A stretch of 33,632 nucleotides of DNA from Alphaproteobacteria bacterium (GTDB lineage Bacteria > Pseudomonadota > Alphaproteobacteria > Ferrovibrionales > Ferrovibrionaceae): NCBI GenBank assembly GCA_018336035.1, contig JAGXRD010000102.1, forward strand, positions 1-33,632, read 5' to 3'. Of this stretch, positions 20,411 to 29,574 are shown piece after piece; the stretch's first letter is position 1; each line of letters begins with the position of its first letter. A program made the position numbers and the translations under genes. The notes beneath the pieces were generated by a model. It had not been told where the DNA came from. It saw only the letters and a list, made by a program, of their open reading frames with translations, and ran no database searches.

Positions 20411-22433
20411 CGGCAACGACCTTGTAGTCAGGATCGGTGGCGATGCCACCGGATTCGACAAGGCCGCTGATTCCGCCGTCAAGAAACTGGACGAGCTTGA
20501 GAAGAAGGTCGTCGCCGGAACGCAGGAAATCGACAAGCGCACCGATGCGCTGTCTGCGACCGAAAAGAAGTATGCGGAGCAGCTAAAGACCCGCTACGAC
20601 CCCGTTTATGCGGCGCAGAAACGCTACATCGCCGAACTGGCGAATATCGACCGGGCGGTCAAGCTCAATGCTCTGAATGAGGATGCCGCCACCGCGGCAT
20701 TCCAGCGGGCGCTGGCCGACCGCACAGCGGCAATCCAGCGCGCCACTCGTCTAAATGGCACCTTCGCCGCCAGCAATGACGCGATGGCCGCCTCCGGCCG
20801 GCGTGCCGGCAGCATTATGCAGCAGGCCGGCTTCCAGATCGGCGACTTTGCCGTACAGGTTGCAAGCGGCTCCGGCTTTCTCCGCCCGTTTATCCAGCAG
20901 GGCACCCAGCTGGTAAGTGCGTTCGGACCGTGGGGCGCGGCCATCGGCGCCGTCGGCGCCGTCGTCGGTGCCCTTGCGACCACATTCCTTGATCTGAGCG
21001 AAAAGACCAGCGACACCGACAAGGCGACGAAGGTATACGAAGAGACGCTCAAGTCCCTCCAGGCCGTCATTGACGAACTGGACAAGAAGGGTAAAGACCG
21101 CCTCGACCTGCTGAAGGCTGAGCGCGACAACGCGATGCAGCTTGTCCGCGTCGAGATGGCGAAGACGCAGGCGCTGATCGACCAGGCCCGTGTCCGCGCC
21201 GAGCTGGCGGCCCTGTCTGACCCCGAAACCGCCTTTGGTGTCGGCAATGCCGAACTGGCGCGCATCCAGGTTCTCGACAAGCAGATCGCCGACCGCCGCA
21301 CTCAGATCGAGGCCCTGGAAGAAAGGTTCATGGCGGCATCTAATGCCGTCTACAATGACAAGCAGGCCGAACAGGCAAAGAAAGACGCCAAAGAGCGCAC
21401 CAGGATCGAAAGCGAGGTCGAGAAAGAGGCTGAACGCCGCCGCAAGATGATCCAGCAGGCCGATACCGACGCCGCTGCGCAGCAAGACAAAGACCGCATG
21501 GCCGCGATGAAGCGCGGCGCGGATATCATCAAGCAGGACGAAGAGCGCGCCCGCAAGTTTGAGGCTTATCTTTCCGGCCTGGAGGCGGAAAATAAGCTGC
21601 TCGGCGTGTCCAGCGAAGAGCGGCGGCTGCAGAATGCGTTGATTGAGGCACAGCAGCAAAAGGGCTCTGCGCTCAACGACGTCGAGCGCCAGCGTATTGA
21701 GACGGCGCAGCGTGTCGGCGAGGCGTTTCGCCAACAGAAAGCGGCGGCCGACGAGATAGAGCGCAGCTTTGAACGCGCGTTTGACAGGATCGGCGCCGCA
21801 GTCACAACTATGGTTGTTGAGGGCAAAGCTTCCGCCCTTGATTTCCGCAATATTTGGCTTGCAGTCGTCGGCGAGATCGCTCAGGAGTTCATTAAACTTG
21901 CTGCGATAAATCCGTTAAAAAACGCCATCTTCGGCACCACTTCTGCCGCACTTGGCTTCGATTTCTTTGGCCTGTTGGGGGGCGGCGGTTCGGCCGGGTC
22001 TTCGGCAGGCATTGACTATGGTTCATACGGTCAGACCGGCATTGGTTATGTCGGCCCAAGTGCTTTTCACACCGGCGGCGTCGTCGGAACCGACCCGGGC
22101 CGACCGCGCACCGTTGCAAATGACACTTTTGTCGGCGCACCGCGCTTCCATTCCGGACTCATGCCAGACGAATTTCCCGCCATCCTGCAGAAGGGCGAGG
22201 GTGTATTCACAAAGGCGCAAATGGCCGCGATGGGCGGCGCAAGCGTGCAGATCATCGACCAACGCACCAATGCACCGCCGATTGAGCGCCAGCAAATGAG
22301 CGACGGAACCGTCCGCCTGATCGTGCGCGACGAAATCTCGCGGGCTGCGCCAACCATCGCCGAAGCGAGCGCCGCCCTTGTCGCCGATAAGGTTGCGCGT
22401 GGCGGCCAGTACGCAGCGGCGTTCCGCTCATGA
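20397..22433 (+). CDS. Tail tape measure protein
   Basis: The 678-residue protein (ATG 20397, following AAAGGC) begins MAENDGNDLVVRIGGDATGF, has long Ala/Lys/Glu/Arg-rich helices (about 20-330), a hydrophobic stretch GPWGAAIGAVGAVVGALATT (about residues 180-200) that may enter the host membrane, coiled coils through residue 470, and a C-terminal part with FHTGGVVGTDPGRP and ILQKGEGVFTKAQMAAMG, a segment shared by many tape measures. It sets tail length and is ejected with DNA. At about 0.15 nm per residue it would suit a tail of about 100 nm. An upstream in-frame ATG at 20373 is inside the chaperone extension. Confidence 0.88.
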   Translation: MAENDGNDLVVRIGGDATGFDKAADSAVKKLDELEKKVVAGTQEIDKRTDALSATEKKYAEQLKTRYDPVYAAQKRYIAELANIDRAVKLNALNEDAATAAFQRALADRTAAIQRATRLNGTFAASNDAMAASGRRAGSIMQQAGFQIGDFAVQVASGSGFLRPFIQQGTQLVSAFGPWGAAIGAVGAVVGALATTFLDLSEKTSDTDKATKVYEETLKSLQAVIDELDKKGKDRLDLLKAERDNAMQLVRVEMAKTQALIDQARVRAELAALSDPETAFGVGNAELARIQVLDKQIADRRTQIEALEERFMAASNAVYNDKQAEQAKKDAKERTRIESEVEKEAERRRKMIQQADTDAAAQQDKDRMAAMKRGADIIKQDEERARKFEAYLSGLEAENKLLGVSSEERRLQNALIEAQQQKGSALNDVERQRIETAQRVGEAFRQQKAAADEIERSFERAFDRIGAAVTTMVVEGKASALDFRNIWLAVVGEIAQEFIKLAAINPLKNAIFGTTSAALGFDFFGLLGGGGSAGSSAGIDYGSYGQTGIGYVGPSAFHTGGVVGTDPGRPRTVANDTFVGAPRFHSGLMPDEFPAILQKGEGVFTKAQMAAMGGASVQIIDQRTNAPPIERQQMSDGTVRLIVRDEISRAAPTIAEASAALVADKVARGGQYAAAFRS

Positions 22434-23071
22434 CAATTACCTACCCGCTGGCATTTCCGACCGTGACAGGTATCACAACGCTAGGCATGTCGCCGCGCGC
22501 CGTCGTGGCGTCCCTTCCATCCCCCTTCACACTGGAAGAGGAGGTCCAGGTCTGGGATGGCGCCCGTTGGGAAATCGAGATTCAGGTCTCGCCTGTAGTT
22601 GGCCGAGCAGATGCCGCACCGTGGATGGGGTTCCTTGCCGCCCTGAATGGCCGCGAAGGCAAGTTCCTGTTCGGCGACCCGCTGGCCGCCACACCGCTTG
22701 GCGCGGCTGGCGGTACGCCCGTCGTCAACACTACGGGCAGCCCGACCCTCAACACCAGGCGAAGCAGAGTGCTTTACACGCGCGGGTGGCCTGGCTTGAC
22801 CGCCAATGTCCTGAAGACCGGCGACTTCCTGCAGCTTTATTCCGGCTCATCCCGCCGGCTGCATATGAACGTCACCGATGCCAGCAGCGACAGCAGCGGA
22901 GAGGCTGTTTTAGACATCTGGCCGCCACTGCGTGAAGACGTGCCGGACGGCACAGCCATAACCGTCAATGCGCCGCAAGGTATATTCCGAATGTCGACTA
23001 ATTCTCCGCGCTGGAATGTGTCTGGCAGCATTGAACATGGCTTCACGATTCCTGCGGCCGAGGTGATCTAA
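22430..23071 (+). CDS. Distal tail/minor tail protein 1
   Basis: The 213-residue protein starts on ATGA behind the tape measure. Its pattern (YPLAFPTVTGITTLGMSPRA, FTLEEEVQVWDGARWEIEIQ, MGFLAALNGREGKFLFGDPL, then GDFLQLYSGSSRRLHMNVTD, and WNVSGSIEHGFTIPAAE) is beta-rich and matches minor tail proteins encoded right behind tape measures in alphaproteobacterial siphophages. It probably forms the hub ring that links tube and tip. No catalytic motif. Confidence 0.7.
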   Translation: MTITYPLAFPTVTGITTLGMSPRAVVASLPSPFTLEEEVQVWDGARWEIEIQVSPVVGRADAAPWMGFLAALNGREGKFLFGDPLAATPLGAAGGTPVVNTTGSPTLNTRRSRVLYTRGWPGLTANVLKTGDFLQLYSGSSRRLHMNVTDASSDSSGEAVLDIWPPLREDVPDGTAITVNAPQGIFRMSTNSPRWNVSGSIEHGFTIPAAEVI

Positions 23072-23631
23072 TGTCGCGCGGCATTACGGCAGACATGCGG
23101 GCGTTTGCCGAGGCGGTATCAAAGCGGCCGATCTTGTTGGTCGAGATCGAAACAAACGCCGGCGCGGTGCGCGCCTGGTCTGGAATCGGCACCATCCTTT
23201 GGGCCGGCAAGGAATTCATTGGCGTTGGCACCTTTGGTGGAGTCTCCGCACCGGAAGAGACGACTGACCTTAAAGCAACCGGCGCGACATACACCCTGTC
23301 TGGCGTCCCGACTTCTCTGATCTCTTCCGTGGCCGTCGATATGCGTCAGGGCCTGCCCGCGCGGTCCTGGCTTGGTGGACTCACGGAAGGCGGCCATATC
23401 ATTGCCGACCCGATAGTCTGGGACGAGGCTACTGTTGCGGTTCCGGCGACGGACGACGGCGCTGAAACCTGCACGATTATCGTCAGCACGGAATCTTTGA
23501 TGGCAACGCTGCGCAGGCCACGCACTATCCGCATGACGCCGGAGGACCAGAAGATCCGCGATGCGACGGACACAGGCTTTCGCTATGTCGCCGACCTTCA
23601 GGACCGCGTGATCGTGTTGGGAAAATCGTGA
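23071..23631 (+). CDS. Minor tail protein 2, DUF2163-like
   Basis: The 186-residue protein (TAATG overlap) starts MSRGITADMRAFAEAVSKRP, continues with WSGIGTILWAGKEFIGVGTF, ETTDLKATGATYTLSGVPTS and ends RRPRTIRMTPEDQKIRDATD, TGFRYVADLQDRVIVLG. The end motif (T-x-EDQ-K-x-x-D-x-G-F-x-Y-V) is typical of DUF2163-type baseplate/hub proteins seen in the gene transfer agent and related phages. Stop overlaps the cupin gene start by GTGA. Confidence 0.72.
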   Translation: MSRGITADMRAFAEAVSKRPILLVEIETNAGAVRAWSGIGTILWAGKEFIGVGTFGGVSAPEETTDLKATGATYTLSGVPTSLISSVAVDMRQGLPARSWLGGLTEGGHIIADPIVWDEATVAVPATDDGAETCTIIVSTESLMATLRRPRTIRMTPEDQKIRDATDTGFRYVADLQDRVIVLGKS

Positions 23632-24170
23632 AGAAAGTACACGATTGGATATCATCAGGCGCCACTCCGGCGCCTTTTTTTATCCCGCCAGCCGCCGGCG
23701 ACCAGCTCGCGGCTTTCTACGAATGGTATTGCACGAACGGCCCATCTTGCCCGATGGCGCCGGAGTCTGGGTTGGCCTGGGCCGGGAACCTGCCCGGTAT
23801 CGTGATTTATCGCGCGGGGCAGTTTCAGGTTCAAATGTTTGTGTTTCCTGCCGGCTGCGTTGTCCCTCCACACCGCCATCCGGGCGTTGACACAATTGAA
23901 GCGCATGTCGCCGGCCACTACGATTTTCGCGTCAATGGCACCTCCGCAATACCGCTCGATCATCTGCACGATCGACGCGGTACTGTGTCGCGGTGGTGGG
24001 GGCGCGGCGTGCGCGTTCGCCCATCCGACTGGCACGATCTCTCCGTATTTGAAACCGGCGCTTGTTTCCTGTCGATACAGCACTGGCTGCGCGGAGCGCC
24101 GTCCAGTGTCGGAGAAGACTGGGAAGGTCGTGCCGCAAATTCAGAGCATGAGGCTTTGCTGTGCCGCTGA
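23628..24170 (+). CDS. Cupin-domain protein in the tail-tip region
   Basis: The 180-residue product has a cupin core: motif 1 GCVVPPHRHPGVDTIEAHVA with His82, His84 and Glu91, and motif 2 RVRPSDWHDLSV with His136, a metal-binding set. Cupins form double-stranded beta-helix barrels; some bind or isomerise sugars, others are structural. It sits where GTA-like phages go from DUF2163 to the peptidase gene. GTG 23628 overlaps the previous stop, but an intrinsic terminator (23658-23681) lies 30 bases into this reading frame, encoding GATPAPFF. If transcripts often end there, the protein would be made at low level. An internal ATG (residue 43) is a possible later start that keeps the cupin. Confidence 0.68.
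   Translation: MKKVHDWISSGATPAPFFIPPAAGDQLAAFYEWYCTNGPSCPMAPESGLAWAGNLPGIVIYRAGQFQVQMFVFPAGCVVPPHRHPGVDTIEAHVAGHYDFRVNGTSAIPLDHLHDRRGTVSRWWGRGVRVRPSDWHDLSVFETGACFLSIQHWLRGAPSSVGEDWEGRAANSEHEALLCR
23658..23681 (+). terminator. Intrinsic terminator inside the cupin gene
   Basis: GGCGCC (23658-23663) and GGCGCC (23669-23674) pair around ACTCC, followed by seven T (23675-23681). It is as good as the terminator at 19198 and shares its loop type, yet lies inside a coding frame. Confidence 0.7.
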
Positions 24171-24613
24171 CACGCATAGACGCCTGGCCGCAGGCGCTGG
24201 CCGCATATGAAAAGGCAGAGTCGCACAGGGAGTTTGTCTGGGGCCACCGTGATTGTGTCTTGGTTGGGCTGCGCATCGCCGAGATCATCCTGCGGATTTC
24301 CTGCACGGCCGGAATTTCCGGCACATATTCAACGGCACGCGGTGCCGCGAAGATGATGCTGAAGCTATACGGTGCAAAATGTCTTGAGGATGCCTGCGTT
24401 TCCTTCGCGGCGACCTGGGGCGACATCGAAATATCCCCGGCGCTTGCCCAGAGGGGCGATCTTGTTCTGGCCGATATGCTGATCCCCGGCGGCGCCTCTG
24501 CACCAAGTCTTGGCTTTGTCGGGGTTTCGGGCCGCGATGGCCGCTTCGCCGCGCCGGTGGGCCTGTCGAAATCCCCGCTAACCCTGTGCCGCCGCGCATG
24601 GAGGGTCGGCTAG
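24161..24613 (+). CDS. DUF6950-like tail protein (possible NlpC/P60 relative)
   Basis: The 150-residue protein begins at GTG 24161, overlapping the cupin gene by 10 bases. It has FVWGHRDCVLVGLRIAEIIL (a WGxxDC motif with possible nucleophile Cys32), GTYSTARGAAKMM, RGDLVLADM and the end LTLCRRAWRVG. This fits DUF6950 proteins that hold the place of the cysteine-peptidase gene before the tail hub in many alphaproteobacterial phages. A clear downstream catalytic His is not evident, so the peptidoglycan-cleaving activity is uncertain; a structural role is possible. Confidence 0.65.
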   Translation: MPLTRIDAWPQALAAYEKAESHREFVWGHRDCVLVGLRIAEIILRISCTAGISGTYSTARGAAKMMLKLYGAKCLEDACVSFAATWGDIEISPALAQRGDLVLADMLIPGGASAPSLGFVGVSGRDGRFAAPVGLSKSPLTLCRRAWRVG

Positions 24614-27600
24614 TGCCGCCGGCAGTCGCTGCAGTAGGCGCCGCCGCTTTCGCGGCCAGCGCGGCGTATGGCGCCGGTATTGTAATTTTCGGCACGACCA
24701 TTATTGCGGCTGGCGCCACGGCGGCAATCGTCGCCGGCGGACTTACGCTTGCGGTCGGCTTTGCCACATCTTCGATGGGATCGAAGCCAAAGACCCCACA
24801 GTTCAACGTGCCGGAACGCCAGCTTTCCGACCGCTTGCAATCAATCCGTCAACCGGTAAGCACCGGCCGCCTGCACTACGGCCGGCTCCGCATCGGCGGC
24901 TCTCAGACATTTGCCGAAAAGACCGATAACAACGGCACAACCCACATCCTGTATACCCTGGGTGTCGGGCCATATGCCGGCCTTGACGAGGTATGGTTCA
25001 ACGACGAACAGGTCGCGATCGGCAGCTACAGTTCCGGCAATGGCTACGCGATCAGCGGGAAATTCTCCGGCAAGGCAAAAATCTGGTTTGGTGACGGCAC
25101 GTCCGCCGGCGATGCCGATCTGCATGCCGCCCTGACAACCGGGGTCGGCTCCGATATGTGGGGCTCGACCGACAAACAAACCGGCTGGGCGAAACTCTAC
25201 GTCCAGATCATCTGGGATAACGACACCTACCCCGGCGGCATCCCGAACGTTACCGCCGTTGTTCGGGCGATGACGGGGATTGTTGACCCGCGCGTCTCGG
25301 GCTCCCCGACTTATGCGCCATGGACGGACAACGCCGCGCTCTGCACCGCGAACTACCTCACAACCCCAAAGAACTGGGGTGGATTCGGTGCGGCATGGTC
25401 TGAGATCAACGAAGCCGAGCTTATTGCGGCGGCGAATGCCTGCGATGAAATGGCGGCGCGCATCCCGGCATCTGTCGACTGCGCCGCAACCGCCGCCGAC
25501 AACATCATTACCCTTTCCGACAAGTCCGCCGCGATGCGGACCGGAACGCGATTCCAGATTGAAGATTCATCTTCGCCCGGCGGCACTTTGCCTTCCGGCC
25601 TGTCCGAGGCAACAAACTATTACTGGATCGCGGTCGGGTCACTGACAGGGAAGGCGGCAACGAGTCTTGCGAATGCTCGCGCTGGAACCGCCATTGATCT
25701 GACGACCGACAGCACGGGCACACTTGTTCTGACGGCGAACGCAGAGCCCAGATACACCTGCAACGGCACGATTGACAGCGTTGATGACCCTGAAAGCATC
25801 TTTGGGCGTCAGCTTTCGGCCATGGCGGGGCGGCTACTGCGGAACCAGGGCGAATGGAAGATCCGTGCCGGCGTTTGGCAGGGCGCAGACGGCGCGCTTG
25901 GTCAGAACGATCTGATCGAGGGGTTCAAGGTCAACTGGTTCCGCGAGCCGCGCGATGTATTCAACGGCGTCAAGGGCACCTTTATGGACCCGGACTCGTC
26001 GTGGCAACCCACTGACTTTCCGGCGATCAGCGTTGCTACTTATCTCGACGCCGACCAGGGCCAGAGAGTCTGGAAAGACGCTGATTTACCCTTCACGGTC
26101 AGCCCGTCGATGGCGCAGCGCATTGCACGTATCGAGCTTGAGCGAAATCGCCGCCAGATCAGCACGGCATGGGTGACAAAGCTGACCGCCCTGAACATCG
26201 CGGCGGGTGATATCGTCGCGCTCGACTGGGATCGATACGGCTGGGCCGAAAAATACTTCGAGTGCAACAGCTACAAACCCATGCTCCGCAACGGTGAGGA
26301 CGGGACGCCATATCTTTGCCTTTCGCTCGGCTTTGCCGAGATGGACGAAAACGTATACGCATGGACTCCGGCTGATGACGAGGCCGGATTCAGCCCTAGC
26401 TCGCGGAGCAATCTGCAGAGCGCCGACACCGTAGCGAATCCTACCGGCCTGGTCCTGCAAAGCGGGACGGCACAGCTCTTTACAAGACTGGATGGAACTA
26501 TCTTTTCCCGCATCCGCGCCAGCTGGACTGCACCGGCTGACGCGCTCGTTACGCGGGGCGGCAAGATATTCGGCCAGATCCGCGGGCCGCTTGGTGAAAG
26601 CCCAACCCCGGCGTGGCGCCAGGCATTTGAAGTTGATGGCGCTGAAACCGAAGCCTTCATTCTCGATGTGCAGGACGGGCAAGAATATGAAATCCGTATT
26701 CGCTCACAAAATTACCTTCTAGCTAAAGCCAAAGACGATGACGGGGAAGATTTGTGGATATCCGCATCTCATACCGTCGTCGGCAAGACAGCGGCGCCAA
26801 GCAACGTCAGCGGGTTCTCGGCACAGCAGAACGGAACCCGCCTCACGTTCCGCTGGAATCAGGTTCCCGATCTCGACCTCGCCGGCTACGAAATCCGCTA
26901 CATGGCGGCGCCGTTCATTTGGGAGAATGCAACGGTCGTGACGTCGGTCACTCGCGGCACGCTGGTAACAAACGAATTTGTTCCGCCCGGCAATTGGGTG
27001 CTGGGAATTAAGGCTCGCGATACCTCTGAGAATTACAGCACCAGTGCCGCAACCTTCGCGCTCGCGGTCAGTAACAGCAACGACATCATCTATGACACCG
27101 AGGAAGCCCCGCGCTGGCCCGGCACGTTTGACGGGTTCCTCCGGCATGACGTGAGCGGCGCGCTGGTCCCCGAAAGTACGGTTTTAGCCAGCGCAATGTC
27201 CGATGCCGAGTTGTGGGATGAGTTCAACGCCTACCCCGTCACTGAAGCATGCTACACGGCCAAGCAGATCGACGTTTTGTTTGACGCATCCGGCCTTCGC
27301 GTGTGGGCGGACATGGCCGCCGAGCTTGGGGCTGGCGAAACGACGGGTGTTGCGGACCCGCAGCTTGAGATCGATTACCGCGCTGCGGCTGGTGCCTATG
27401 ACGGATTGGAGCCCTGGACCATCGGCATCGTTCCGCAACCATCCCGCTTTGTGAAGCAGCGAGCATGCATCTATTCGGCGACCGGAAAGGCTGTGCTGTC
27501 TGGATTTAAGCCTGTGGTCGACGTCGAAGAGCGCACCAAGGCGGTCAGTCAGGATATTGCAGCCGGCGGTAGCTTCATCACCTTCAGCCCACCATTCCAT

Positions 27601-27765
27601 TCCGTGCCCAGGCCAAGCCTGACGGCCGAGGCCGAGGGGAGTCCGCCTGAGGGTAGATACGTCGGATGGACCGGGCTCAGCGCTACAGGCGGCACCTTCC
27701 ACGTCTTTAACCCGGCCGGATCATCGGTCGGCGGCATCATCTCCGGCGACATTGTAGGGGCATAA
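24613..27765 (+). CDS. Tail hub/tip protein (J-like host-specificity protein)
   Basis: The product has about 1050 residues from GTG 24613, preferred because GGAGGG lies 7 bases upstream and it overlaps the previous stop (TAGTG); ATG 24598 is an alternative. The start is very hydrophobic (about 5-50). It continues with RLQSIRQPVSTGRLHYGRLR and VWFNDEQVAIGSYSSGNGYA, the central hub region, then NGEWKIRAG-type and FRE PRDVFNGVKGTF-type segments, and fibronectin III-like domains (about 640-830, NVSGFSAQQNGTRLTFRWNQ). It resembles lambda J and GTA tip proteins that form the central spike and contact the receptor. Confidence 0.82.
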   Translation: MPPAVAAVGAAAFAASAAYGAGIVIFGTTIIAAGATAAIVAGGLTLAVGFATSSMGSKPKTPQFNVPERQLSDRLQSIRQPVSTGRLHYGRLRIGGSQTFAEKTDNNGTTHILYTLGVGPYAGLDEVWFNDEQVAIGSYSSGNGYAISGKFSGKAKIWFGDGTSAGDADLHAALTTGVGSDMWGSTDKQTGWAKLYVQIIWDNDTYPGGIPNVTAVVRAMTGIVDPRVSGSPTYAPWTDNAALCTANYLTTPKNWGGFGAAWSEINEAELIAAANACDEMAARIPASVDCAATAADNIITLSDKSAAMRTGTRFQIEDSSSPGGTLPSGLSEATNYYWIAVGSLTGKAATSLANARAGTAIDLTTDSTGTLVLTANAEPRYTCNGTIDSVDDPESIFGRQLSAMAGRLLRNQGEWKIRAGVWQGADGALGQNDLIEGFKVNWFREPRDVFNGVKGTFMDPDSSWQPTDFPAISVATYLDADQGQRVWKDADLPFTVSPSMAQRIARIELERNRRQISTAWVTKLTALNIAAGDIVALDWDRYGWAEKYFECNSYKPMLRNGEDGTPYLCLSLGFAEMDENVYAWTPADDEAGFSPSSRSNLQSADTVANPTGLVLQSGTAQLFTRLDGTIFSRIRASWTAPADALVTRGGKIFGQIRGPLGESPTPAWRQAFEVDGAETEAFILDVQDGQEYEIRIRSQNYLLAKAKDDDGEDLWISASHTVVGKTAAPSNVSGFSAQQNGTRLTFRWNQVPDLDLAGYEIRYMAAPFIWENATVVTSVTRGTLVTNEFVPPGNWVLGIKARDTSENYSTSAATFALAVSNSNDIIYDTEEAPRWPGTFDGFLRHDVSGALVPESTVLASAMSDAELWDEFNAYPVTEACYTAKQIDVLFDASGLRVWADMAAELGAGETTGVADPQLEIDYRAAAGAYDGLEPWTIGIVPQPSRFVKQRACIYSATGKAVLSGFKPVVDVEERTKAVSQDIAAGGSFITFSPPFHSVPRPSLTAEAEGSPPEGRYVGWTGLSATGGTFHVFNPAGSSVGGIISGDIVGA

Positions 27766-29268
27766 ATGACCGTTTCGACATTCCTGCAGCCAGACAATAC
27801 GGCGCAAGTCGGCGCGGTCTACAAGGGCGCTATTGACGGTGCTATCCATGTCCACCGCCGCATCGCCGGCGCGTTCGCCTGCCATCAGAACGACCAGGGC
27901 AGCCCGGATGCACCAGACCTGACGGTTAGGATGGATGCCGGCGCCATCTTCGACGGCGTCACGCTGACAGAGGTTGCGGCGCAGTCGACGTCGTCTCTCA
28001 CTGCACCTGTTTCGAATCCGCGGATGGACATTGTTTATTATGATCGCGCAACGGGGGCTATCGGCGTGGCCGCCGGCGCCGAAGCCGGCAGCCCCGTCGA
28101 TCCAAGCATCCCCAGCGGAAAAATCCCCGTCTGTCGTATCAATTGGACGGCAGGTATGGGGGAGATCACAAACGCTGATCTAGATGACCTCCGGGTTTCT
28201 TCCATCTCCCCGATCTTCACTGGCGCGGATAACGGCAGCCCGGATATGCCGGGCACGCCGGGCCTCGTCCCGTCTCCAAATGCCGGCTACGGCACCCGGT
28301 TCCTGCGCGAAGATGCCACATGGCAAGACGTCACGGGCGAAGATCAAACCGCCCGAGATATGGCCGCGTCCGCTTTGATCCTTGCTGACTACAACGGCAC
28401 GCCCGGAACCAAGGGCGCCTTCTATCTCGCCGATCCATTCACCTCGGACAGTCTCGGCGTTACGACGAACGCGACCTACGACGCGGCCGGGGATTATTAC
28501 ACAAACCTGTCCCAGATTAGCCAGGCGACCGGCACTGCTGACGGCAACATGACCGGCGGCGGAAACGTCGGGGCTGCCTTCGATGGCATCACGAGTCAAT
28601 CCCAAGGCGCATCGGCTCTGCGCAATTCAGCCAGCGGCAACACCATCGGCAAGGTGTGGTCTGGTGCGTTGACTATCGCTGCGTTCCGTATCAACCAGCC
28701 AAATAACGGCGTAGGCATGTTGGTCGCCACAGGCGATGTGACCGCGCTCCTGATGGGCGGCGCGAGTACGGTTGGCGTGTCCGGCACGCAGCTTGCCACA
28801 ACCACTTTTGCGGCGGCTGCCGGCGGCCTTCAGTCGGTCAACACCGGTATCGACACCTCAAATTCCTATATCGCACACTGGCTGGAACTGTCCGCGACCA
28901 GCGGCTCGCAGATGTCGATTGCCGAACTGGAATTTTTCCAGATCGCGAATATGACGTTGCGACCAGCGGCGACAACCGTGCTGACGGCCAACCCAAGCGA
29001 TGTGTTCGGTTATTTCGTGATCGATCCGGTGGATGCTGTCACCATGGGCACTGACGTAATCGGTCGCATCAGCATCGACGGCGGGTCGACCTGGGCTACT
29101 GGTGCGTGGACCCGTGTCGGCAGCATCCTGACCGATTATGAAATCTGGCGCCTTGATGCCGATGTCGATTCCCAGACTGGATCTTCCCTCATTTGGGAAA
29201 TTGCCACAGCCAATCTGAAACAGGTCCGTGTCAAGCAATGCGGCGGCCTGGTTCCGCTCTACTCGTGA
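27766..29268 (+). CDS. Tail fibre-like receptor-binding protein
   Basis: The 500-residue product starts directly after the hub stop. The N-terminal part (FLQPDNTAQVGAVYKGAIDG, NPRMDIVYYDRATGAIGVAA, IPVCRINWTAGMGEITNADL) is the connector type found in many small fibre proteins. The middle (AAFDGITSQSQGASALRNSA ... HWLELSATSGSQMSIAELEF) looks like a discoidin/F5-8C-type carbohydrate-binding domain. The C-terminal part (GRISIDGGSTWATGAWTRVG, KQVRVKQCGGLVPLYS) is a separate beta domain. It probably binds the host surface glycan. Confidence 0.7.
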   Translation: MTVSTFLQPDNTAQVGAVYKGAIDGAIHVHRRIAGAFACHQNDQGSPDAPDLTVRMDAGAIFDGVTLTEVAAQSTSSLTAPVSNPRMDIVYYDRATGAIGVAAGAEAGSPVDPSIPSGKIPVCRINWTAGMGEITNADLDDLRVSSISPIFTGADNGSPDMPGTPGLVPSPNAGYGTRFLREDATWQDVTGEDQTARDMAASALILADYNGTPGTKGAFYLADPFTSDSLGVTTNATYDAAGDYYTNLSQISQATGTADGNMTGGGNVGAAFDGITSQSQGASALRNSASGNTIGKVWSGALTIAAFRINQPNNGVGMLVATGDVTALLMGGASTVGVSGTQLATTTFAAAAGGLQSVNTGIDTSNSYIAHWLELSATSGSQMSIAELEFFQIANMTLRPAATTVLTANPSDVFGYFVIDPVDAVTMGTDVIGRISIDGGSTWATGAWTRVGSILTDYEIWRLDADVDSQTGSSLIWEIATANLKQVRVKQCGGLVPLYS

Positions 29269-29274
29269 GGATGA

Positions 29275-29574
29275 ATGAGCAAATCAGTGAAACGGCTGCG
29301 CCTTGAGGCGTATCTCGCCGAGTGGCCCCAGCATGCCCAGCTTGAAGCCCTGGTCGATGCAGCGCTAGGCGACCCCACCAAACTGGACCGCATGGCGGCA
29401 GACTTTGCCGAGATCAAGAAACTGTATCCCAAGCCCCCCGCTGAAGCGAACGCTGCCGCAAGGGCTTCGGACCATGTCGGCTTCTGGCGTCGTCGTGCTG
29501 ACGAGCTGGAGAAGGCCGGCAAACCACTGGAGGCCATCAACCTCCGAATCAAGAAAGGAGTGGTGGAGCGATGA
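29275..29574 (+). CDS. Hypothetical protein
   Basis: A 99-residue, helical, charged protein (MSKSVKRLRLEAYLAEWPQH, LVDAALGDPTKLDRMAADFA) with AGKPLEAINLRIKKGVVER at the end. The middle looks like a short tetratricopeptide-like helical hairpin. Function not recognised. It lies just behind the fibre gene, so a tail-fibre chaperone role is possible but not supported by motifs. Its stop overlaps the next start (ATGA). Confidence 0.5.
   Translation: MSKSVKRLRLEAYLAEWPQHAQLEALVDAALGDPTKLDRMAADFAEIKKLYPKPPAEANAAARASDHVGFWRRRADELEKAGKPLEAINLRIKKGVVER

Noticed and set aside
20624-21734. Two long minus-strand open frames opposite the tape measure gene
   Set aside because: They arise because the helical, Ala/Glu/Lys-rich tape measure avoids codons that make antisense stops; no domain or start signal seen.
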